A stretch of 64,000 nucleotides of DNA from Paenibacillus alba (GTDB taxonomy: Bacteria > Bacillota > Bacilli > Paenibacillales > NBRC-103111): positions 61,693-125,692 of the forward strand of contig NZ_JABMKZ010000022.1 of NCBI RefSeq assembly GCF_013204855.1, in the 5' to 3' direction. Shown in pieces: positions 60,404 to 64,000 of the stretch. The notes beneath the pieces were generated by a model. That model searched no databases and had not been told where the DNA came from. It saw only the letters and a list, made by a program, of their open reading frames with translations. Position numbers and translations under genes: made by a program. Within the stretch, counting starts at the first letter, position 1, and each line of letters begins with the position of its first letter.

Positions 60404-62754
60404 TCCACTTCTGTCTCCAGCTCTTGAATGCGCTTCTCGATATAACGTGTATCTTTGTGAGCATGGTAGGTTTCTGCCTTTTCCACGATAACAGCTGTAT
60501 TGTATTCAGGGATGCCGGCGTATTGCTCATAAACCCCCTTGGGAATGAGGGAATTGCCTTCAGGCCAATGGACTTCGATGTTGCCTGGCTTCACTTCGGC
60601 ACATTTCACTCTGCCGTGCATGCTTCCATAGCTGTTGTAGACAACAATCGCCTCGCCCTCCTGCAGCGAGAGAGCAGCCGCGTCCTCGTGATGGATCAGC
60701 ACATCGTAGCGATCCGCGTCATTAAACGGGTCGATGTCGCTGTAGATCATCGAATTGAACTGCTTGCCGCGGCGCGTCGTCACCGCGAAATGCCCCTCCG
60801 GCTTCCGCAGCTCCGGAAGCTCGATCGGCAGCAGCGCGCCGCGGCCGTCCGGCGTCGGACAGACGCCGTCCTCGCACAGCCACGCGCCGCCGTATTGAAA
60901 CACATCACCGCGCTCACGCAGGTGCTGGATGCCGTTATAGCTTGGCGCGGCCAGCGCAATTTCCGCGCGGATCGCTTCTGCGCTGCCGCAGCCAAGCAGC
61001 TCGGCGGCCTCGGGCTTCACGCGGCGGGCGAGATCGGCATAGATCGCCCACTCCGCGCGGGCTTCGCCGATTCGCGGTCCGGCGATCTCGGGCGAGAAGT
61101 ACACCATCCGCTCCGTCGAGGTGGACGTGCCGCCCCCGGGCTGCTCGTAGCGCGTCATCGCGGGCAGCACGACCACGGCCTCCCGCGCATCCAGCAGCGT
61201 GGAGGTATTCAGGATGATGTCCTGGTGAACACGGACATCGACGCTCGTCAGAGCTTCGCGGACGAAGGCCGGGTCCGGCATCGTCTCGAGGAAGTTGCCG
61301 CCGGAGGTGTAGAACAACCGGAGCTTGCGCTCCTGCTCCTGCGGCAGGAGCGCGTTCTCGAGGGTGACACCGACGATGTCACCCTGCCAGCCCGGCAGCT
61401 CGAAGCCCCAGAGCTGCTGGATGCGCTCGCGGTCGGCGGCGCTGCTGATGTCGCCGCCGGGCAGGCTGAAGGGATCGGCGCCCATTTCGCCGGATCCCTG
61501 TACGCCACTGTGACCGCGGATGGGCATCAGCCCGCAGTGCTCGCGGCCCAGAAAGCCCCGCAGGAGGGCGAGATTCGCCACCTGCGAAATATTGTCCGTG
61601 CCGAAGCGGTGCTGTGTGAGCCCCATGCTCCACACGAAGACCGCACTGGCGGCACGCGCCAGCAGCTCCGCGAACTCGCGCATGCGTTCGCGGGTGAGGC
61701 CGGACGACTGCTCCAGCGTCGTCCAGTCCTGCTGCGCCACGTGGGCGCGCAGCTCTTCAAGCCCCTTCGTGTGCGCCTGCACGAACGCATGATCAATCGC
61801 GGAGCCGACCTCACGCTCCTCCATCTCGAACCATACCTTCATCACGCCGTTCATGAAGGCGATGTCCCCGCCGATGTTCACTTGGTAGACATCGTCGCAC
61901 AGCTTCGTGCCGAAAACGGCCGATTCGGCAATGGAAGGAATCCAATACTTCTCCATCGACGGCTCGTAGTAGGGGTTGATGACAATGATCTTCGTCCCTT
62001 TGCGTTTGGCCGCATACATGTACTTCGTGGAAACCGGCTGATTATTCGCGGCTACACTGCCCCAGAACACAAGGACATCCGTACCGATCCAGTCCTTGTA
62101 ATTACAGGTCGAAGCGCCTACGCCTACCGAGCGCTTCAGGGCCGTCTTCGACGGGGAGTGGCAGATCCGCGAGGCATTGTCGATGTTGTTCGTTCCGAGC
62201 AGCCTCGCCACCTTCGCTGCCACATAATACGACTCGTTCGTAATTCCCCGAGCCGTCAAATAAAAAGCCGTTTGCTTCGGATTCGTCGCCTTCATCTTCG
62301 CAGCAACCAAATCCAGCGCCTCGTCCCACGTGGCTCGGCTGAATCTTCGCTCCCCTTGGCGGCGAATGAGCGGATATGGAATCCGGCCGAGCTGTCTAAG
62401 CTCGGTGCTGTTAAGCCGGCTCAGCTCCTCGATATCGGCGTGCAGCAGCTCCTCGCGAATCGCCGGCATTGTATTAAGTCTCAGCACGTTCAGTCGTGTC
62501 GTGCACAGGTGTGGTCCGGCCAACGTTTGATCGTACAGCCCTGATACCCCCAGTGCACAACCGTCGCAGACGCCCTGCGTCAGAATCCGATAGGCATATG
62601 GCAGATTATCGCGATTCTGCCAAGCAATCTTGGCGGTTTCACGGATATGCTGCGGTTTAATTTTGCCAATCCCGAAAGGCACCTTGCTGACCCACAGCTT
62701 CGGATCCGGCTTCATGGGCAGCTTGATCGGCCCGGTATGTTTCGTTTTCCCCAT
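60400..62754 (-). CDS. FdhF/YdeP-type molybdopterin oxidoreductase
   Basis: 784 residues. Molybdopterin oxidoreductase superfamily of the YdeP/FdhF-like branch. N-terminal cysteines (GVCDGCALG), a long molybdopterin-guanine-dinucleotide region (LVFWGSVAANNQPVS, IIVINPYYEPS), MPIRGHSGVQG, and the C-terminal molydopterin-dinucleotide-binding domain (ALSLQEGEAIVVYNSYG). RICHSPSKTAL occupies the position of the usual active-site segment. Probable formate dehydrogenase-like or other redox activity. The middle part is very GC-rich, giving a long false frame on the other strand. Confidence 0.88.
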   Translation of the reverse strand: MGKTKHTGPIKLPMKPDPKLWVSKVPFGIGKIKPQHIRETAKIAWQNRDNLPYAYRILTQGVCDGCALGVSGLYDQTLAGPHLCTTRLNVLRLNTMPAIREELLHADIEELSRLNSTELRQLGRIPYPLIRRQGERRFSRATWDEALDLVAAKMKATNPKQTAFYLTARGITNESYYVAAKVARLLGTNNIDNASRICHSPSKTALKRSVGVGASTCNYKDWIGTDVLVFWGSVAANNQPVSTKYMYAAKRKGTKIIVINPYYEPSMEKYWIPSIAESAVFGTKLCDDVYQVNIGGDIAFMNGVMKVWFEMEEREVGSAIDHAFVQAHTKGLEELRAHVAQQDWTTLEQSSGLTRERMREFAELLARAASAVFVWSMGLTQHRFGTDNISQVANLALLRGFLGREHCGLMPIRGHSGVQGSGEMGADPFSLPGGDISSAADRERIQQLWGFELPGWQGDIVGVTLENALLPQEQERKLRLFYTSGGNFLETMPDPAFVREALTSVDVRVHQDIILNTSTLLDAREAVVVLPAMTRYEQPGGGTSTSTERMVYFSPEIAGPRIGEARAEWAIYADLARRVKPEAAELLGCGSAEAIRAEIALAAPSYNGIQHLRERGDVFQYGGAWLCEDGVCPTPDGRGALLPIELPELRKPEGHFAVTTRRGKQFNSMIYSDIDPFNDADRYDVLIHHEDAAALSLQEGEAIVVYNSYGSMHGRVKCAEVKPGNIEVHWPEGNSLIPKGVYEQYAGIPEYNTAVIVEKAETYHAHKDTRYIEKRIQELETEVE

Positions 62755-62975
62755 ATCATTAGCTCCTTTTGCAGTTCATTATCAGCCTTCATCCGCTAGC
62801 ATCCGTTCTTAGATTCTATGTGCAAGCTCTCAGCCATATATCCCCGTCCTGCAAACGCCCAAAGATGCCAAAAACCACCGCAAAACAATCCCCAGACCTC
62901 CTCATAACAGAGGAAGCCTCAAGTCCTGTTTCACAGTGGTTAGTCTCCGGCAGGTTCGCTACCGAGTGCCAAGCC

Positions 62976-63341
62976 TTATGATAAATGTTTATACTTCTTT
63001 TCTAAATCTTGGTCAAAAACAAACACCGACATCCCAACATCCTGCTCAATATCAATATCTACGAAAAGCTGAACGAATTTAGCGCCTAGCAGCTCTTCCA
63101 TTTCGACAGGGGGATGCTCCTTGTAAATCTCTTTCACCATTTCCGTGCGCGCCGTGCGGAGCATCTGTCTGCCATCGCCCGTCTTCGCCATAAACTTCTC
63201 CACAGGAGACAAGTTGCCTGCCATTTCACAGATCGCCCAACACTTGCAAAAGGACGTGATTACACGTTCCGGCCCTTTGCCCATATGCTTTTTGCGATAG
63301 GCCTTTACGAGATTGCTAAATTCGGCCTCCATACGATTCAT
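62976..63341 (-). CDS. MpsC-family (DUF2294) protein
   Basis: 121 residues. The pattern EFSNLVKAYRKKHMGKGPERV, LSPVEKFMAKTGDGRQMLRTARTEMVKE and the C-terminal acidic segment match DUF2294, renamed after the S. aureus membrane-potential-generating MpsABC system. It is soluble. No mpsA or mpsB is nearby; it sits 221 bases upstream of the FdhF-type gene on the same strand, suggesting a link to that redox enzyme. The 62755-62975 gap shows nothing recognised. Confidence 0.8.
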   Translation of the reverse strand: MNRMEAEFSNLVKAYRKKHMGKGPERVITSFCKCWAICEMAGNLSPVEKFMAKTGDGRQMLRTARTEMVKEIYKEHPPVEMEELLGAKFVQLFVDIDIEQDVGMSVFVFDQDLEKKYKHLS

Positions 63342-63475
63342 TGGTCAGCCACCTTTATGTTTGCTGCTTCAATCATAGCAAGAAAGCGCATACCTGACAA
63401 CCGGATATGAGAACCTCGGGGATAACTCATTTCGAATATGGAGCTTTGACACCCCTAGACTAGATCTTATCCCTT

Positions 63476-63589
63476 TTACTCGTGATCCTCTTCGTCCCAT
63501 TTCCGCGAGTACGCTTTCTTCGTTACCCAGAACGTTGCACCTATAATAATCACTAGCGCAATAATTCCCAAAATAATCGCACCGGTCAT
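63476..63589 (-). CDS. 37-residue single-span membrane protein
   Basis: ATG preceded by AAAGGAGTG. Residues 3-22 form a membrane helix (GAIILGIIALVIIIGATFWV), followed by a basic then acidic tail (TKKAYSRKWDEEDHE), so it is anchored N-out with a cytoplasmic tail. Similar tiny membrane proteins (for example YtzI-like) occur in Bacillales, but I cannot name this one. Upstream of and codirectional with the MpsC-family gene. Confidence 0.65.
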   Translation of the reverse strand: MTGAIILGIIALVIIIGATFWVTKKAYSRKWDEEDHE

Positions 63590-63768
63590 CTCCAAACACA
63601 CTCCTTTTTTGCCTTCACATCGTCGCAAGGAAGCTATCCTCTTTAACCTCTACTATAGCTGATAGACATTCGAACAAGCAAAGGTCTTTTGCCTTCTCAA
63701 TAGAAGGAACGTCTTACAGCATGAAGGGTATGCCCCAAAGATGATCCGCCATTCCCCGTTTCGCAAAT

Positions 63769-63840
63769 AAGAGTCTCTACGAGCTTCTATCTACGCAAAA
63801 AAGCACGCTTTTTCACGAATAGAAGTCTTTCGAGACTCTT
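63769..63840. repeat. 72-bp imperfect palindrome
   Basis: Outer arms AAGAGTCTC / GAGACTCTT, middle CTTCTAT / ATAGAAG, inner AAAAAGC / GCTTTTT, in order and symmetric. It lies about 50 bases before the IS end. No gene in 63590-63886. Confidence 0.75.
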
Positions 63841-63886
63841 ATCAACGGTTAAACACGCAAAAAGCTCCCTCATACAAAGTACACTG

Positions 63887-63941
63887 GTACCCATAGTCTG
63901 GACACTTTGAAAAAGTGTTCAGACTGTGGGTACTTTTTTTT
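63887..63941 (+). terminator. terminator hairpin at IS end
   Basis: A nearly perfect stem of about 20 pairs (GTACCCA, AGTCTG, ACACTTT with their complements) followed by TTTTTTTT. Confidence 0.85.
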
Positions 63942-63975
63942 GTATACTAGAGTAAGCACCGGAGGGGATTACACC

Positions 63976-64000
63976 ATGTCTAAGAAAGTCTTTAGCGAAA
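63976..64000 (+). CDS. start of a putative IS3-type transposase OrfA (partial)
   Basis: ATG 8 bases after GGAGGGG; the visible residues read MSKKVFSE, which from memory begins many Bacillales IS3-family OrfA (helix-turn-helix) proteins. Only eight codons are inside the window. Confidence 0.5.

Larger units (their letters stand above)
63887..64000 (+). mobile_element. left end of an IS3-family-like insertion sequence (cut by window edge)
   Basis: A hairpin with arms from GTACCCATAGTCTGG and its complement (63887-63933) plus eight T precedes a promoter (TTCAGA, 18 bases, TATACT) and a GGAGGGG site before the transposase start. Such hairpins near an IS end stop transcription entering from the host. 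The exact terminal repeat and target duplication cannot be seen. Confidence 0.5.

Noticed and set aside
60340..62544. 734-codon open frame on the plus strand opposite the FdhF-type gene
   Set aside because: It is antisense to a clear molybdopterin oxidoreductase in very GC-rich DNA, has an Arg/Ala/Leu-biased composition and no ribosome binding site or recognisable domain.

Overview
The window looks like a chromosome segment of a Paenibacillus-type member of the Bacillales. Evidence is the low-to-mid GC content, strong AGGAGG ribosome binding sites, frequent TTG and GTG starts, and homologues of typical Bacillales genes (ywqA/ywqB, sigY-yxlC-yxlD, ykuI, bmrC/bmrD, yufNOPQ). A GH46 chitosanase closely resembles the one described from Bacillus circulans MH-K1. 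No tRNA, rRNA, CRISPR array or prophage was seen. The only mobile-element gene is a probable IS3-type transposase start at the right edge.

Layout, left to right. (1) 0-7.2 kb: a GNAT end, recQ, and a SWIM/SNF2 pair (ywqB-ywqA). (2) 7.2-10.3 kb: a repeat-rich, decayed region with a chitosanase gene (csn), an internally deleted ghost copy of csn, and joined fragments of a solute-binding protein and an aldo-keto reductase. (3) 10.4-16.2 kb: an EAL protein (YkuI type), a hybrid CHASE3 histidine kinase and an MFS transporter. (4) 16.2-21 kb: a tiny ORF-terminator unit ahead of a divergent UMP kinase, an HxlR/oxidoreductase divergent pair, a GNAT protein and a sigY operon. (5) 21.5-30.7 kb: two GNATs with a nitrilase-family hydrolase, an AcuI-type reductase, a 113-bp tandem repeat block, and galK-galE-galT with a divergent AraC regulator. 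(6) 30.8-41.5 kb: a chemoreceptor, a BMP-type nucleoside ABC transporter operon, a GGDEF/EAL protein behind a c-di-GMP-I riboswitch, ilvA and a 53-residue membrane protein. (7) 41.5-52.2 kb: a repeat-rich gap, an SLH surface protein, an RluF-type pseudouridine synthase, small genes, and the heterodimeric exporter bmrC-bmrD behind a leader peptide and attenuator. (8) 52.7-56.9 kb: a BlaI/M56 regulatory pair with a DUF2231-like membrane protein under a shared operator, a pirin and a VanZ-like protein. (9) 57-64 kb: an HtrA-like protease, fdhD with an FdhF/YdeP-type oxidoreductase, an MpsC-family protein, a 37-residue membrane protein and the left end of an IS.

The most striking unexplained structure is a five-copy dispersed intergenic element (near 7.7, 10.0, 21.2, 41.9 and 55.8 kb). 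Each copy has four TGC-(about 6)-GCAGG dyads spaced 50-51, 61 and 51 bases apart. Four of the five copies lie between convergent genes. Beyond the same end of each copy lies a 9-bp satellite or its trace: long arrays at three copies and two-unit traces at the other two.

Functional themes. Cyclic-di-GMP signalling appears as an EAL protein, and as a GGDEF enzyme that keeps an RxxD product-inhibition site and sits behind a c-di-GMP riboswitch. Galactose is used through the Leloir pathway, nucleosides are imported through an ABC system, and chitosan is degraded. Several transcription units appear to be controlled by attenuation or leader peptides (bmrCD, possibly the UMP kinase gene) or by a shared operator (BlaI).
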